Shown here: positions 9,255 to 18,652 of the stretch, in pieces
How the letters are laid out: every line of letters starts with the position of its first letter
Position numbering within the stretch: the stretch's first letter is position 1
Origin: an uncultured Lacinutrix sp.
GTDB taxonomy: Bacteria; Bacteroidota; Bacteroidia; Flavobacteriales; Flavobacteriaceae
Length of the DNA stretch: 64,000 bases
Assembly: GCF_947500605.1 (NCBI RefSeq)
Contig: NZ_CANMSJ010000001.1
Coordinates: forward strand, 310,001-374,000
Direction: 5' to 3'
Position numbers and translations under genes: made by a program
Notes under the pieces: model-generated
Told to the model about the DNA's origin: nothing
The model's input: only the letters and a program-made list of their open reading frames with translations
Database searches by the model: none

Positions 9255-9998
9255 ATGAGTAAAGCAATCATAAAAATAGAAGATTTAAAACGAGAGTTTA
9301 CCATGGGAACCGAGACGGTTCATGCATTAAGAGGTATTTCGTTTGATATTAAAGAAGGTGAATTTGTCACTATAATGGGATCAAGTGGTTCAGGAAAAAG
9401 TACCATGCTTAACATTTTAGGATGTTTAGATCAACCAACGTCTGGAACCTATGAAATTGATGGTGTAAGAGTGAAAGATTTATCTAGAAATGAATTGGCA
9501 ACTATTCGAAACGAGAAAATTGGATTCATTTTCCAATCTTATAATTTATTAGCCAGAACATCGGCTATTGAAAACGTAGAGTTGCCCTTATTATATAACA
9601 GTAAAGTAAATTCCGAAGAGCGAAGGGAACGTGCAATCAAAGCTTTAGAGATGGTTGGTTTGGGCGAGCGATTGCATCATACACCTTCGCAGCTTTCGGG
9701 AGGACAACAACAACGTGTGGCTATTGCCAGATCGTTGGTTAATAATCCAGTAATGATTTTAGCTGATGAAGCCACAGGGAATTTAGATACAAGAACGTCG
9801 TATGAGATAATGGCGTTATTTCAGGAGTTAAACAAACAAGGGATTACAATCACATTTGTTACGCACGAGCCAGATATAGCGACGTTTAGCAGTAGAACTA
9901 TTGTGTTAAAAGATGGTGAAGTGATGCAGGATTATGAGAATCATAACATTCAATCTGCAGCAAATGAATTGGCCAAATTACCTAAACAAGACGATTAA
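9255..9998 (+). CDS. ABC transporter ATP-binding protein (MacB/LolD type)
   Basis: This 247-residue nucleotide-binding subunit energises the MacB-type pump. All motifs are intact: Walker [11 protein letters not shown]-loop region FIFQSYNLL, signature [15 protein letters not shown], Walker [14 protein letters not shown] and the H-loop FVTHEPD. Unlike E. coli MacB, the ATPase and permease are separate genes here, which is common in Bacteroidota. It is preceded by the adaptor and followed 89 bases later by the permease. Confidence 0.95.
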   Translation: MSKAIIKIEDLKREFTMGTETVHALRGISFDIKEGEFVTIMGSSGSGKSTMLNILGCLDQPTSGTYEIDGVRVKDLSRNELATIRNEKIGFIFQSYNLLARTSAIENVELPLLYNSKVNSEERRERAIKALEMVGLGERLHHTPSQLSGGQQQRVAIARSLVNNPVMILADEATGNLDTRTSYEIMALFQELNKQGITITFVTHEPDIATFSSRTIVLKDGEVMQDYENHNIQSAANELAKLPKQDD

Positions 9999-10087
9999 TT
10001 ATGAAATGCCATATCAAAATTCTAATATGAATTTATATGTAATTGTGACATTCCATTTGACCTTAAAAAAACAATAAATATAAACAG

Positions 10088-11308
10088 ATGAGACTATTAA
10101 ATTTATTTAAAATAGCAACAAAAGCAATCATTCTTAATAAAACAAGAACTTTATTAACGATGCTTGGGATTATTATAGGTGTGGCTTCTGTTATTGCAAT
10201 GTTAGCTATTGGAGAAGGCTCAAAAGAGAGCATTCGGACTACCATATCAAGTATGGGATCTAATATGATAACTATAAAAGCAGGCGCAGACACTCGAGGC
10301 GGTGTAAGACAAGAGGCAAGTGTTATGGAATCGCTGACTTTAAGTGATTATAAAGCCATTAAAGCGCAGTCGACTTTATTAAGTTATAGCACGCCAGTGG
10401 TAGAAGGTAAAGGACAAGTTATTAATGGATCTAGCAATTGGCCATCCTCGATTTACGGTGTTAACCCTGAGTATTTAAACATTAAAGTGGTCGATTTACA
10501 AAGTGGGAGCATGTTTACAGATGCTGAGGTTCAAACAGCGTCTAAAGTGGCTGTAATAGGTCAAACTGTGGTAGATAATATATTTCCTGATGGGCAAGAG
10601 CCTGTAGGGCAAATGATTCGTTTTAATAATATTCCGTTTAAAGTCATAGGTGTTTTAGAAAAAAAAGGAGAAAACACCTTTGGTCAAGATCAAGACGATG
10701 TAGTCATTGCACCTTATACAACGGTGCAAAAACGTATTTTAGCTATTGATCATTTAAATCAGATTATGTCATCTGCTATCAGTGAGGAAGAGGCGCCAAA
10801 TGCTGTTTTAGAGGTCTCTAAAATTTTAAGAGAACAACACAAATTAACCGATAGCGATACAGACGATTTTACTGTACGTTCTATGGAAGAGTTAATTTCA
10901 ACCTTCAGTTCAACTAGTGAAATGCTAACAATACTGCTAGTTGCGGTAGCTAGTATCTCTTTATTAATTGGGGGAATTGGGATTATGAATATTATGTATG
11001 TTTCCGTAAAAGAACGTACCAAAGAGATTGGGTTACGTATGGCTGTAGGAGGAAAGGGCTCCGATATTTTAATGCAATTTTTAATAGAAGCCATTTTAAT
11101 AAGCATAACTGGAGGAGTTCTAGGTGTATTATTAGGGCTTGGAGCGACGGTATTCATAGAAAAATTCTTAAATTGGCCTACAAGCGTGGCTATGTATTCT
11201 ATTGTTATTTCTTTTGCAGTATGTGCTGTAACAGGTATCTTTTTTGGATGGTATCCAGCTAGAAAAGCATCGGCTTTAGATCCTATTACCGCGCTGCGTT
11301 ACGAGTAA
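10088..11308 (+). CDS. MacB-type ABC transporter permease (FtsX superfamily)
   Basis: This is a 406-residue inner membrane permease with one N-terminal membrane segment (around TLLTMLGIIIGVASVIAML), a large periplasmic MacB_PCD domain, and three C-terminal membrane segments forming the FtsX domain (LLIGGIGIMNIMYVSVKERTKEIG onward). The terminal WYPARKASALDPITALRYE motif is diagnostic. With the three upstream genes it makes a complete MacA-MacB-TolC-type mechanotransmission exporter. Such pumps export peptides, lipids, siderophores or macrolides; the substrate is not inferable here. Confidence 0.95.
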   Translation: MRLLNLFKIATKAIILNKTRTLLTMLGIIIGVASVIAMLAIGEGSKESIRTTISSMGSNMITIKAGADTRGGVRQEASVMESLTLSDYKAIKAQSTLLSYSTPVVEGKGQVINGSSNWPSSIYGVNPEYLNIKVVDLQSGSMFTDAEVQTASKVAVIGQTVVDNIFPDGQEPVGQMIRFNNIPFKVIGVLEKKGENTFGQDQDDVVIAPYTTVQKRILAIDHLNQIMSSAISEEEAPNAVLEVSKILREQHKLTDSDTDDFTVRSMEELISTFSSTSEMLTILLVAVASISLLIGGIGIMNIMYVSVKERTKEIGLRMAVGGKGSDILMQFLIEAILISITGGVLGVLLGLGATVFIEKFLNWPTSVAMYSIVISFAVCAVTGIFFGWYPARKASALDPITALRYE

Positions 11309-11346
11309 AGACTCGTGATTCTAACTTATTAATAAAACAGATAAAC

Positions 11347-12297
11347 ATGAAAACCAGCAAACATTTAAAACCATTTTTACTTTTAGTAATCACCATTGTA
11401 TTGGCGTCCTGTAGATCAGATAAAAATACTGAGTTAGTTAAAGTTATTTCAGTAAATCCAGATTATTTTATTGCAGATAATATTATTGGTAAAATAACTC
11501 AGGAAACCGTGGAACTAGACGGAACACCAACATTATGCTATGTGTTTAAAACCAACTCAAGACCATCGGAACATCAAATGGGACCTTGGTGCCCAAGGCA
11601 TATTGATGATGCTAAAGAAAAAGGAGGTATTTGGTTTGAAGACGGAAAAGTCTATGATGTAGATGGTCATTTCATTGCAGAATTAGCCGAGTTTTATAAA
11701 GATGATGAATGGAAAGTGTTTAGAGAAGATGGTAGCGTAAAGTATACCGCTACACAAGAAGAATGCGAAGGAGCAGCAAAGCCAGATGTGGACGAAGCTT
11801 ATCAAAATTATTGTGTAGAATGTTTACCTAAATATTATAAAGACCAAGTAACAACGTATACTATTCCGGTTACACCTGTGTATACAAATAATGAAAAACG
11901 CTTTAGAGTAGGTGCGATTGGTGTCGCTTTTAATGGTGTTAATTTTGATCCACCAGCACCAACAGAAGCTATATTGGCTGCACATACTATTGCGCCTTTA
12001 GATGATCATGGTGGACATGTGAATCCGCATGGTGGTTACCATTATCATGCAGCTACAGGATTTACTAAAGAAGTAAATCAAGCAGATGTGCACGCACCAA
12101 TGTTAGGCTATGCTATTGATGGTTTTGGTATTTACGCACTTTTAGATGCTAATGAAAATCAACCAACAGATTTAGATGATTGTGGTGGTCATGAAGACGA
12201 AACTAGAGGTTACCATTATCATGCTGGAGAACCAGGAGGTAATCAAGTAATAAAATGTTTAAATGGTGTTGCAGGAAATGCACGTGTACAGGAGTAA
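11347..12297 (+). CDS. YHYH-domain lipoprotein
   Basis: This is a 316-residue predicted lipoprotein (lipobox LASC near residues 18-21). The C-terminal half carries the YHYH-domain signature: HGGYHYHAATG, then MLGYAIDGFGIYALLD, then RGYHYHAGEPGG. The domain's function is unknown; the dense His/Asp/Gly clusters suggest metal binding, which is an inference. The N-terminal part has paired cysteines and no domain I recognise. It follows the MacB-type permease by 38 bases and precedes the histidine kinase, so it may be surface-exposed and linked to both. Confidence 0.85.
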   Translation: MKTSKHLKPFLLLVITIVLASCRSDKNTELVKVISVNPDYFIADNIIGKITQETVELDGTPTLCYVFKTNSRPSEHQMGPWCPRHIDDAKEKGGIWFEDGKVYDVDGHFIAELAEFYKDDEWKVFREDGSVKYTATQEECEGAAKPDVDEAYQNYCVECLPKYYKDQVTTYTIPVTPVYTNNEKRFRVGAIGVAFNGVNFDPPAPTEAILAAHTIAPLDDHGGHVNPHGGYHYHAATGFTKEVNQADVHAPMLGYAIDGFGIYALLDANENQPTDLDDCGGHEDETRGYHYHAGEPGGNQVIKCLNGVAGNARVQE

Positions 12298-12343
12298 ATA
12301 GACCTTTTTGTAACAAAAGAATATTAAAATTAAATTAAAGTTA

Positions 12344-13381
12344 ATGTACAAGAATAAAAACATAACCATCTTTTTACATCTACTAGTTTGGCTAACATTA
12401 TTTAGTTTACCTTACTTGTTATCTTATAGTCAAGATCAAGAATTAGATAGAGTTAAAGCACATTTTTGGATTCCTTTGTTCTTTTCTGCAATTATCTTTT
12501 ACTTCAACTACTTTGTGTTGATAGATCGTTTTTTGTTTCCTAAAAAAACGTTATTGTTTATAGCGGTTAATATTGCATTGATAGGATTGTTCTTGTTTTT
12601 AAAAGAATATATTGAAGATAACTATTTTCAAGATATTTTAAAGAAACGTCTAGCAAATACCGAGAGAACAGAGCCTCCATTTAAAATGGCGATGTATATA
12701 CAATTGTTATCATATTTAGCACCTTTATTCTTTTCAGTAGCATTAAAATCAACAAAACGTTGGGCTAAAACAGAAGCAGAACGTAAGGAAGCAGCTAATT
12801 TTAAATTGAAGTCGGAGTTACAGCATTTGCATTATCAATTGCAGCCACATTTCTTTTTTAATTCGTTAAATAACATTTATTCTTTAGTTGATATTTCGCC
12901 AGATCAAGCAAAATCTTCGATTCACAGTTTAAGTAAGTTAATGCGTTATATGTTGTATGAGACTAATTTAGAAGTGGTTCCGCTTAGTAAAGAAATCGAT
13001 TTTCTTAAAAAGTATATCGATTTAATGAAGTTAAGAGTATCGGATAAAACAAGCGTTAGCTATAGCTTTCCTGTTAAAGAAACAGGTATACAAATAGCAC
13101 CTTTATTATTTATTTCGTTAATCGAAAATGCTTTTAAGCACGGTGTTTCGGCTACTAAACCAAGTACTATTGATATTAATATGACTTGTGATGATAATAC
13201 CGTTTTGTTTTCAGTTGAAAACCATAATTTCCCAAAGAAAACAGACGATAAAAGTGGTTCTGGTATAGGACTTCAGAATTTAGAAAAGCGTTTAGAGTTG
13301 TTGTATTCAGATAAATTCAGCTTTAAAACCATTTTAAAAGATGATCGCTTTTTAGTCACTTTAAAAATTGAAACCAATTAA
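12344..13381 (+). CDS. LytS/YehU-family sensor histidine kinase
   Basis: This 345-residue sensor has four predicted membrane segments in the first about 135 residues and almost no extracellular domain. The kinase core is of the His_kinase (PF06580) type, with the phospho-accepting His in QLQPHFFFNSLNNIYSLV (near residue 168) and a C-terminal ATPase with LLFISLIENAFKHG and GSGIGLQNLEKRLELLY. Its natural partner is the LytTR regulator at 16382, four genes downstream on the same strand. The missing sensor domain suggests that it reads the membrane or another cluster protein. Confidence 0.93.
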   Translation: MYKNKNITIFLHLLVWLTLFSLPYLLSYSQDQELDRVKAHFWIPLFFSAIIFYFNYFVLIDRFLFPKKTLLFIAVNIALIGLFLFLKEYIEDNYFQDILKKRLANTERTEPPFKMAMYIQLLSYLAPLFFSVALKSTKRWAKTEAERKEAANFKLKSELQHLHYQLQPHFFFNSLNNIYSLVDISPDQAKSSIHSLSKLMRYMLYETNLEVVPLSKEIDFLKKYIDLMKLRVSDKTSVSYSFPVKETGIQIAPLLFISLIENAFKHGVSATKPSTIDINMTCDDNTVLFSVENHNFPKKTDDKSGSGIGLQNLEKRLELLYSDKFSFKTILKDDRFLVTLKIETN

Positions 13382-13397
13382 TTTAAACACTAATTTC

Positions 13398-14723
13398 ATG
13401 AAAAACACGTCTATATTTTTCTTTTTTTTAATACTGTGCAGTTCTCTTTATGCGCATGAGCATGGACATGCAACTCCCTTAAAACAATGGGAATTAACAA
13501 GTACTAATAAAACAATTAATGCTGATTTTATAAAATATGAAAATGATCAAGTTTGGCTTATGGGTGGTACCCATACTATTCAAACTTTTAAAATTTCAGA
13601 CTTTTCTGAAGCTAATCAAAAATACATTAAAACTAAAAGTGAATTAATTGCTTCTGTAAATAGCAGTGTTGCTGTTAAAACGGATTCTAAATCAACATCT
13701 AGTTTCAATATAGGGCTTATTACTTTAGGTGTCTTTCTTTTACTCTTTTCTGTTTTTAAACTGATAAAACAAAAAAAGGCGGTGTACTTAACTCATGGCG
13801 TACTTGGTGTTGTTTTGCTTTTGGTAGTGTCGTGTAAAAATACGGGTACAACTAAAGCAAGTACAGCGCAAGTACCGGCAAATAATGTGACATTGATGCA
13901 ATCCTTTTTCGAAAAATTTGACGGAGTTACAACACATACAGACGACAACTATCTGTATATTTCATCAAATGGGTTACCAGATCATGACATGATGGTTGGT
14001 ATTACAAATTGGCAACAACAAGTGCCTATTAATCAAAATTACACGGGTTCTAATAGTTGGGCAATTCCTACGCATCCTAAAATGGCAGAAAATCCGCTAT
14101 CTACAAAAACCAATTTACTAAAAGGCGCTATTGCTGTTGCGGTAAATGGAATTCCTATTTTTAATCCTTTAAACAATAGAGGTGAAGATGCCAATTCTAT
14201 TGGAGAGTTAGATAATTGGGGCGGACATTGTGGTCGTGCAGACGATTATCATTATCATTTATCACCGTTACATCTGCAGGATCAAGTAGGTGCTGGCAAT
14301 CCAGTTGCTTATGCTGTAGATGGTTTTCCAGTTTATGGAGAAACAACAGATGTTTTAGATGAATATTTAGGAAAAACAAACACAGATGGCTCTTATCAAT
14401 ATCACACCATTAAAGAATATCCTTATTTAATTGCAGGCATGAGAGGTGAAGTAATATTAGACCCAAAAACAAAAGCGCCAGAAAATCAAGTTTATCCGCA
14501 GCCAAGAACACAAGAATTAAGACCGGCTTTAAGACCACTACGAGGTGCTGAGATTATTGGTTTTAAAACTTTAGGAGAAAATTCATATGCGTTAACGTAC
14601 AGTTTAGATTCAGAAGAATATATAATAAATTACAAATGGGACAATGAAGATAATTACAGCTATCAATTTATAAATCCTGAGGGTACAGCAACTGTTGAAA
14701 CCTATAAACCAAGAGAAAAATGA
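13398..14723 (+). CDS. Membrane-spanning YHYH-domain protein with SHD1-like N-terminus
   Basis: The track start at 13368 overlaps the kinase gene. The ATG at 13398 gives a clean signal peptide (MKNTSIFFFFLILCSSLYA) and is preferred. The mature N-terminus is His-rich (HEHGHA) and then resembles an SHD1-type small beta domain (NADFIKYENDQVWLM with a later DFSEANQKYI); that match is tentative. Two hydrophobic segments follow, the second ending in VVSCKN. The C-terminal half is a YHYH domain with GGHCGRADDYHYHLSPL and YAVDGFPVYGE. It therefore places the same domain as the upstream lipoprotein behind a membrane anchor. Function is unknown; metal handling is a guess from the histidines. Confidence 0.8.
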   Translation: MKNTSIFFFFLILCSSLYAHEHGHATPLKQWELTSTNKTINADFIKYENDQVWLMGGTHTIQTFKISDFSEANQKYIKTKSELIASVNSSVAVKTDSKSTSSFNIGLITLGVFLLLFSVFKLIKQKKAVYLTHGVLGVVLLLVVSCKNTGTTKASTAQVPANNVTLMQSFFEKFDGVTTHTDDNYLYISSNGLPDHDMMVGITNWQQQVPINQNYTGSNSWAIPTHPKMAENPLSTKTNLLKGAIAVAVNGIPIFNPLNNRGEDANSIGELDNWGGHCGRADDYHYHLSPLHLQDQVGAGNPVAYAVDGFPVYGETTDVLDEYLGKTNTDGSYQYHTIKEYPYLIAGMRGEVILDPKTKAPENQVYPQPRTQELRPALRPLRGAEIIGFKTLGENSYALTYSLDSEEYIINYKWDNEDNYSYQFINPEGTATVETYKPREK

Positions 14724-15319
14724 AATATTCAAAATTAATAATACCCATTTTTTTTATTGGTTTAATGTCATGCAATAACAATAAAAAATCAACTACAGAC
14801 GTAAATCATGATGATTTTAAAACTATCCATTCCAATTTTAAACTAAAGAGTATTGCTATAGAGAATGGTGTTTTATTAGATGCTTACAAATGTGAAAAAA
14901 AGGTAAACGATGTTGAAAACTCTATTCCTTTGTCGTGGGAAAATGTGCCAGAAGGCACTAAATCGTTGGCAGTTGTCATGTATCATTATCCTAAAAAAGA
15001 TAATAAAACAGAAATTAATTCCTATCTATTGTTGTGGGATATAGATCCTGAAACAACTGAACTACCATACAAAATGGCGTCTAAAGGCAATTGGTTTATG
15101 GGATCTAATAAGGATGGAACAGCAATATCATACACATCGCCTTGTTCTCACGGTAAAGGAAAGCACGAATACACTATTGCACTTTATGCCTTATCCAAAA
15201 CACCTGCTGCTTTACCTAAAGAACACAGTTTAAATGTAGACTATAATGTGTTTATGGATGCATTGGCTACTGTGGATATTGTAGATAGAGCGACTTTAAC
15301 ATTTATAGACTCTAATTAA
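14720..15319 (+). CDS. YbhB/YbcL-type PEBP-family lipoprotein
   Basis: This is a 199-residue lipoprotein (lipobox GLMSC, residues 14-18) with a phosphatidylethanolamine-binding-protein fold of the bacterial YbhB/YbcL class. Supporting motifs are IPLSWENVPEGTKSLAVVM (substrate-pocket strand), YLLLWDIDP and the YTSPCSHGKGKHEY segment, equivalent to the family's P-P-G/H-x-Y-x-F region. The start codon overlaps the stop of the YHYH gene by four bases, so the two are translationally coupled. Ligand and role are unknown. Confidence 0.85.
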   Translation: MKYSKLIIPIFFIGLMSCNNNKKSTTDVNHDDFKTIHSNFKLKSIAIENGVLLDAYKCEKKVNDVENSIPLSWENVPEGTKSLAVVMYHYPKKDNKTEINSYLLLWDIDPETTELPYKMASKGNWFMGSNKDGTAISYTSPCSHGKGKHEYTIALYALSKTPAALPKEHSLNVDYNVFMDALATVDIVDRATLTFIDSN

Positions 15320-15332
15320 AAACAATCATAAA

Positions 15333-16349
15333 ATGATACACTTAAAAAATACGACACTACTGCTTGTTTTAGCCTGTTTTACAATTATAGCTTGTAAAAA
15401 TGGTGAAAACGGAAAAAAAACATCACCAGAAAATTTAGAAATATATAAAGGTACAGCATCTGTATCTCAAGGACCAGCTACAGTGTTAATTGAAAATATA
15501 TTTGAATGTGATAGAGGTAGAGAAGCACCAATGGGAACTTCTACTGCAACAGATGGTAGTAAATGGACAGTTCCTGCAGAAGTAAATTTTACTGATGATA
15601 GTTTTCCTTTTGCATCCGATTTGTTTAATCCGTGTACAAAAGTAGAATATAGATTGGCAGACGAAGCTTTAGCAGCATTAGACGGAACAGATATTATTGA
15701 GGTTGATGCCGATGGTGAAATAGTTACAGCCTATGTCTTTGCCGACAACTATTTTGAAATATATATTAACGGAATACCTGTTGGTAAGGATAATGTGCCT
15801 TTTACGCAGTTTAACTCTAACATTGTTCGTTTTAAGGTAAATAGGCCTTTTACAATAGCAATGAAATTGGTAGATTGGGAAGAAAATAGTGGCTTAGGAT
15901 CTGAAGCTAATAGAGATCAAGCGTTTCATCCAGGAGATGGCGGTATGGTCGCTGTTTTTAAAGATGCTAGTGGAGCTATAATTGCAACAACAAATGCTGA
16001 TTGGAAAGCGCAAACATTTTATACAGCACCTTTAAGAGATTTATCTTGTGCTAGTGAAGAAGGGACTTTAAGATTAAGTGAAACATGCAGTACAGAAGAT
16101 TCTAATGATGGAACATCATATTACGCCTTACATTGGAAAACACCTTCAAATTGGCAATCTGCAGATTTTGATGATACCAAATGGCCTAATGCTACCGAGT
16201 TTACAAACAATACTATAGGTGTAGATAATAAGCCTTCTTACACTAATTTTACGAATATTTTTGATGATAGTACAGTAGACGCTCAATTTATATGGTCAAC
16301 AAATGTTATTTTAGATAATGAAGTTATTGTTCGATACACTGTAAAATAA
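15333..16349 (+). CDS. Predicted beta-rich lipoprotein of the YHYH cluster, unknown function
   Basis: This is a 338-residue lipoprotein with a lipobox (FTIIAC). I do not recognise a named family. The middle (VFADNYFEIYINGIPVGKDN) and the C-terminus (WQSADFDDTKWPNATEF) resemble galactose-binding-like jelly-roll modules, in which such strands line a ligand face; the likeness is weak. Two cysteine-bearing segments (LFNPCTK and RDLSCASEE) could form disulphides. It lies 13 bases after the PEBP-like gene and 32 before the LytTR regulator, so it belongs to the same transcript. Confidence 0.7.
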   Translation: MIHLKNTTLLLVLACFTIIACKNGENGKKTSPENLEIYKGTASVSQGPATVLIENIFECDRGREAPMGTSTATDGSKWTVPAEVNFTDDSFPFASDLFNPCTKVEYRLADEALAALDGTDIIEVDADGEIVTAYVFADNYFEIYINGIPVGKDNVPFTQFNSNIVRFKVNRPFTIAMKLVDWEENSGLGSEANRDQAFHPGDGGMVAVFKDASGAIIATTNADWKAQTFYTAPLRDLSCASEEGTLRLSETCSTEDSNDGTSYYALHWKTPSNWQSADFDDTKWPNATEFTNNTIGVDNKPSYTNFTNIFDDSTVDAQFIWSTNVILDNEVIVRYTVK

Positions 16350-16381
16350 GTTAGGACTACTTTTAATATATAAACAAACGT

Positions 16382-17110
16382 ATGAGCAATATAAAAATAT
16401 CTTGTGTTATTGTAGATGATGAGCCTATGGCGCTTAATTTAGTAGAAAGTTATGTAAATAAAACTCCGTTTTTAGAACTAAAACAAAAATGTAGCAGTGC
16501 TATTGAAGCAATGGAGTTTATAAAAGAACAGCCTGTTGATTTGTTGTTTTTAGATATACAAATGCCAGATTTAACAGGCATAGAGTTTTCTAAAATGCTT
16601 CCAAAAGAAACACGTGTGGTTTTTACAACTGCTTTTGATCAATATGCGTTGGAGGGCTTTAAAGTCGAAGCTTTGGACTATTTATTAAAACCTTTTGATT
16701 ATGCCGAGTTTTTAGCAGCAGCCAATAAAGCAAATCATTATTTCTCTTTGTTAAAAGGAAAACCACAAAACGAAGTTTCCGAAGCAAAAGAGTTTCTTTT
16801 TGTAAAATCGGAATACAAACAATTACGAATTAAGCTTTCTGATGTCTTGTATTTTGAAGGTTTAAAGGATTATATTAAAATTTGGTTAAAGGATAATCCG
16901 AAGCCTATTTTAACCTTAATGAGCTTAAAGTCTTTACAAGAGGAATTACCCGAAACTCAATTTTTACGTGTACATCGCTCTTTTATTGTATCATTAAAAA
17001 ACATTGAAGTTATTGAGCGTAGTCAGATTATTATCAATAACCAACGCATCACAGTTTCTGAGCAATACAAACCTGCTTTTCTAGAATTTGTAAATAACAA
17101 CTCTCTATAA
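16382..17110 (+). CDS. LytTR-family response regulator
   Basis: This is a 242-residue regulator. The receiver domain (about 1-120) has the acidic pair in VIVDDEP, the phosphorylation site LLFLDIQMPD and the Lys in LLKPFDY. The C-terminal LytTR DNA-binding domain runs from about residue 140, with FLFVKSEYKQLRI, DVLYFEGLKDYIKI and FLRVHRSFIVSLKNIE. It is almost certainly the partner of the LytS-type kinase at 12344. Placing sensor and regulator at opposite ends of the YHYH/PEBP genes suggests that the pair controls this cluster. Confidence 0.95.
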   Translation: MSNIKISCVIVDDEPMALNLVESYVNKTPFLELKQKCSSAIEAMEFIKEQPVDLLFLDIQMPDLTGIEFSKMLPKETRVVFTTAFDQYALEGFKVEALDYLLKPFDYAEFLAAANKANHYFSLLKGKPQNEVSEAKEFLFVKSEYKQLRIKLSDVLYFEGLKDYIKIWLKDNPKPILTLMSLKSLQEELPETQFLRVHRSFIVSLKNIEVIERSQIIINNQRITVSEQYKPAFLEFVNNNSL

Positions 17111-17207
17111 ACACATACTATTTATTGTTTCGTCTATAAAATCATGTATTTAATAGATTACTAAGTAGCACACGTCTATTCTTTAGTAGAATATTTAGAG
17201 GTGTGAT

Positions 17208-17215
17208 TACCTTTG
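17208..17215 (+). promoter_or_regulatory. Bacteroidota -7 box (TACCTTTG)
   Basis: A perfect TAnnTTTG match lies 32 bases before the ATG of the EF-hand lipoprotein gene. It indicates that this gene has its own promoter, separate from the YHYH cluster. Confidence 0.6.
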
Positions 17216-17246
17216 CTGCAACATAAAAATAAGATAAATTAAAATC

Positions 17247-17546
17247 ATGAAAAAAATAGCATTAACATTAGCAATTACAGTAAGTTTATTTAGTTGTAAT
17301 GGCGTTAAAAACGTAAACACATCAAATATTGCAAATGCAGCAACATTATTAAGTTCATTAAGTTCTAACTCTACAGTACAGCAAATTTCTAGTCTTTTTA
17401 GCTTATTAGATGCTAACAAAGATGAAGCTATTAGTTCTACAGAAGCTATTGGCGCTGTAGCAGAAAACTTTAATGTTTTAGATACAGATAGTAACTCAAG
17501 TTTAAACCTAACTGAATTAACAGGTTTATTGGGTTTATTAAAATAA
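17247..17546 (+). CDS. Small EF-hand lipoprotein
   Basis: This is a 99-residue protein with a lipoprotein signal (SLFSC near residue 16). The C-terminal half has two EF-hand-like calcium loops: DANKDEAISSTE and DTDSNSSLNLTE, each with Asp at positions 1 and 3 and an acidic residue at position 12. It is likely a surface or periplasmic calcium-binding lipoprotein of unknown partner. It has its own promoter and is followed by a hairpin terminator. Confidence 0.75.
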   Translation: MKKIALTLAITVSLFSCNGVKNVNTSNIANAATLLSSLSSNSTVQQISSLFSLLDANKDEAISSTEAIGAVAENFNVLDTDSNSSLNLTELTGLLGLLK

Positions 17547-17571
17547 TATTTTTTTGAATAGTCTATAAAAT

Positions 17572-17602
17572 AAGGTGTACTTAATTGTATACCTTTTTTT
17601 TT
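17572..17602 (+). terminator. Terminator after the EF-hand lipoprotein gene
   Basis: A 9-bp stem (AAGGTGTAC with GTATACCTT, one G-T pair) and a six-base loop are followed by a long T tract on the plus strand. Confidence 0.8.
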
Positions 17603-17792
17603 TGTTCGCAATAGTAATGGATTTCTATAAAGTAGGAGAGGAGTTATCGCAAAAAGAATCTAGTTGGTAGATACAATCTAGGTGTTGGTCTATTTCTATT
17701 TTTTTGAAAGTTTATTGCATGTACCTTTAAACTATTAATACAAAGTAAAGTCAAAGTATTAAATATAAGTAGAACCTAAAACTTTATAGATT

Positions 17793-18395
17793 ATGAAAAC
17801 ATTAATTAAAGCATACGTATTACCTGCAATACTTTTAGTTGCTTTTACAGCACAAGTTTCGGCACAAACAAGACGTAATACTAAAGAAAAAACAGTTGTA
17901 ACAACTACAACAAAAAGAACTACAGCGAAAAGAGCAGTAGCACAAAGAATACCTAGTAATAAGGTAACATATAAAACACCAAAAAAGAAAGTAGTATCAG
18001 TAAGAACAGTGCCAAATAGAACTGTTGTTGCGCACAAAGGACAAAACTATTATTACGCTAATAATAAGTACTATACGCAGTCTAGAGGTCGTTATATTGT
18101 TATTGCACCAAAGGTTGGTTTTAGAATAAAAGTGTTACCTACAAATTACAAACGTGTACGTTTTAACAGTCATAACTATTATAATGTGCATGGAATATTT
18201 TACACACAAGTAAATAATGAATACGAAGTTGTAGATCCAGAAGTTGGAACCATAGTATATGAGCTTCCAGAGGATTACGAAAAAGTAGTAATAAACGACG
18301 AAACGTTTTACGAATATGCTAATATTCTATACGAGAAAGTACAGGTAGACGGTACTAGAGCTTACGAAGTAGTTGGTATTATAGAAATGAATTAA
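17793..18395 (+). CDS. DUF6515-like secreted protein with repeated YY/YN motifs
   Basis: This is a 200-residue exported protein (signal peptide to about residue 24, ending QVSAQ). A basic Thr/Lys/Arg-rich stretch follows, then three similar beta units containing YYYANNKYYTQSRGRYIVI, YYNVHGIFYTQVNNEYEVV and FYEYANILYEKVQ. The repeat style matches the DUF6515 family as I recall it. These proteins are small, secreted and uncharacterised; a cell-surface role is plausible. The gene stands alone between two terminators. Confidence 0.7.
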   Translation: MKTLIKAYVLPAILLVAFTAQVSAQTRRNTKEKTVVTTTTKRTTAKRAVAQRIPSNKVTYKTPKKKVVSVRTVPNRTVVAHKGQNYYYANNKYYTQSRGRYIVIAPKVGFRIKVLPTNYKRVRFNSHNYYNVHGIFYTQVNNEYEVVDPEVGTIVYELPEDYEKVVINDETFYEYANILYEKVQVDGTRAYEVVGIIEMN

Positions 18396-18416
18396 AATTT
18401 GGTTGGTTAGTAGTGG

Positions 18417-18457
18417 AAAAGGAGGATAGTTTTTATAATTATCCTCTTTTCTTTTTT
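18417..18457 (+). terminator. Terminator after the DUF6515-like gene
   Basis: The GAGGATA/TATCCTC stem is flanked by A-rich and T-rich sides, which extends the helix, and it ends in a T tract. Confidence 0.7.
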
Positions 18458-18652
18458 ATAACTTTTTAAGTAGAATAGCCTTAATTTTTATAAACCATTA
18501 TTTCTTAGCTACTTACGTTTTATAGTGCAATTTCGGTTTCCCAAAATAAAAAAGGAAAAAATTGTTAAAATATGTGAAGTGCTGATTATGTCCGATAACC
18601 TGCAGTCTTAATGAGTTAATTTCGCAAGAAATTTAAGTAAAAACCGCTATTA

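Noticed and set aside
10759-11157. 132-codon antisense ORF in the MacB-type permease
   Set aside because: It is antisense to the strongly supported FtsX-family frame and has no family features.
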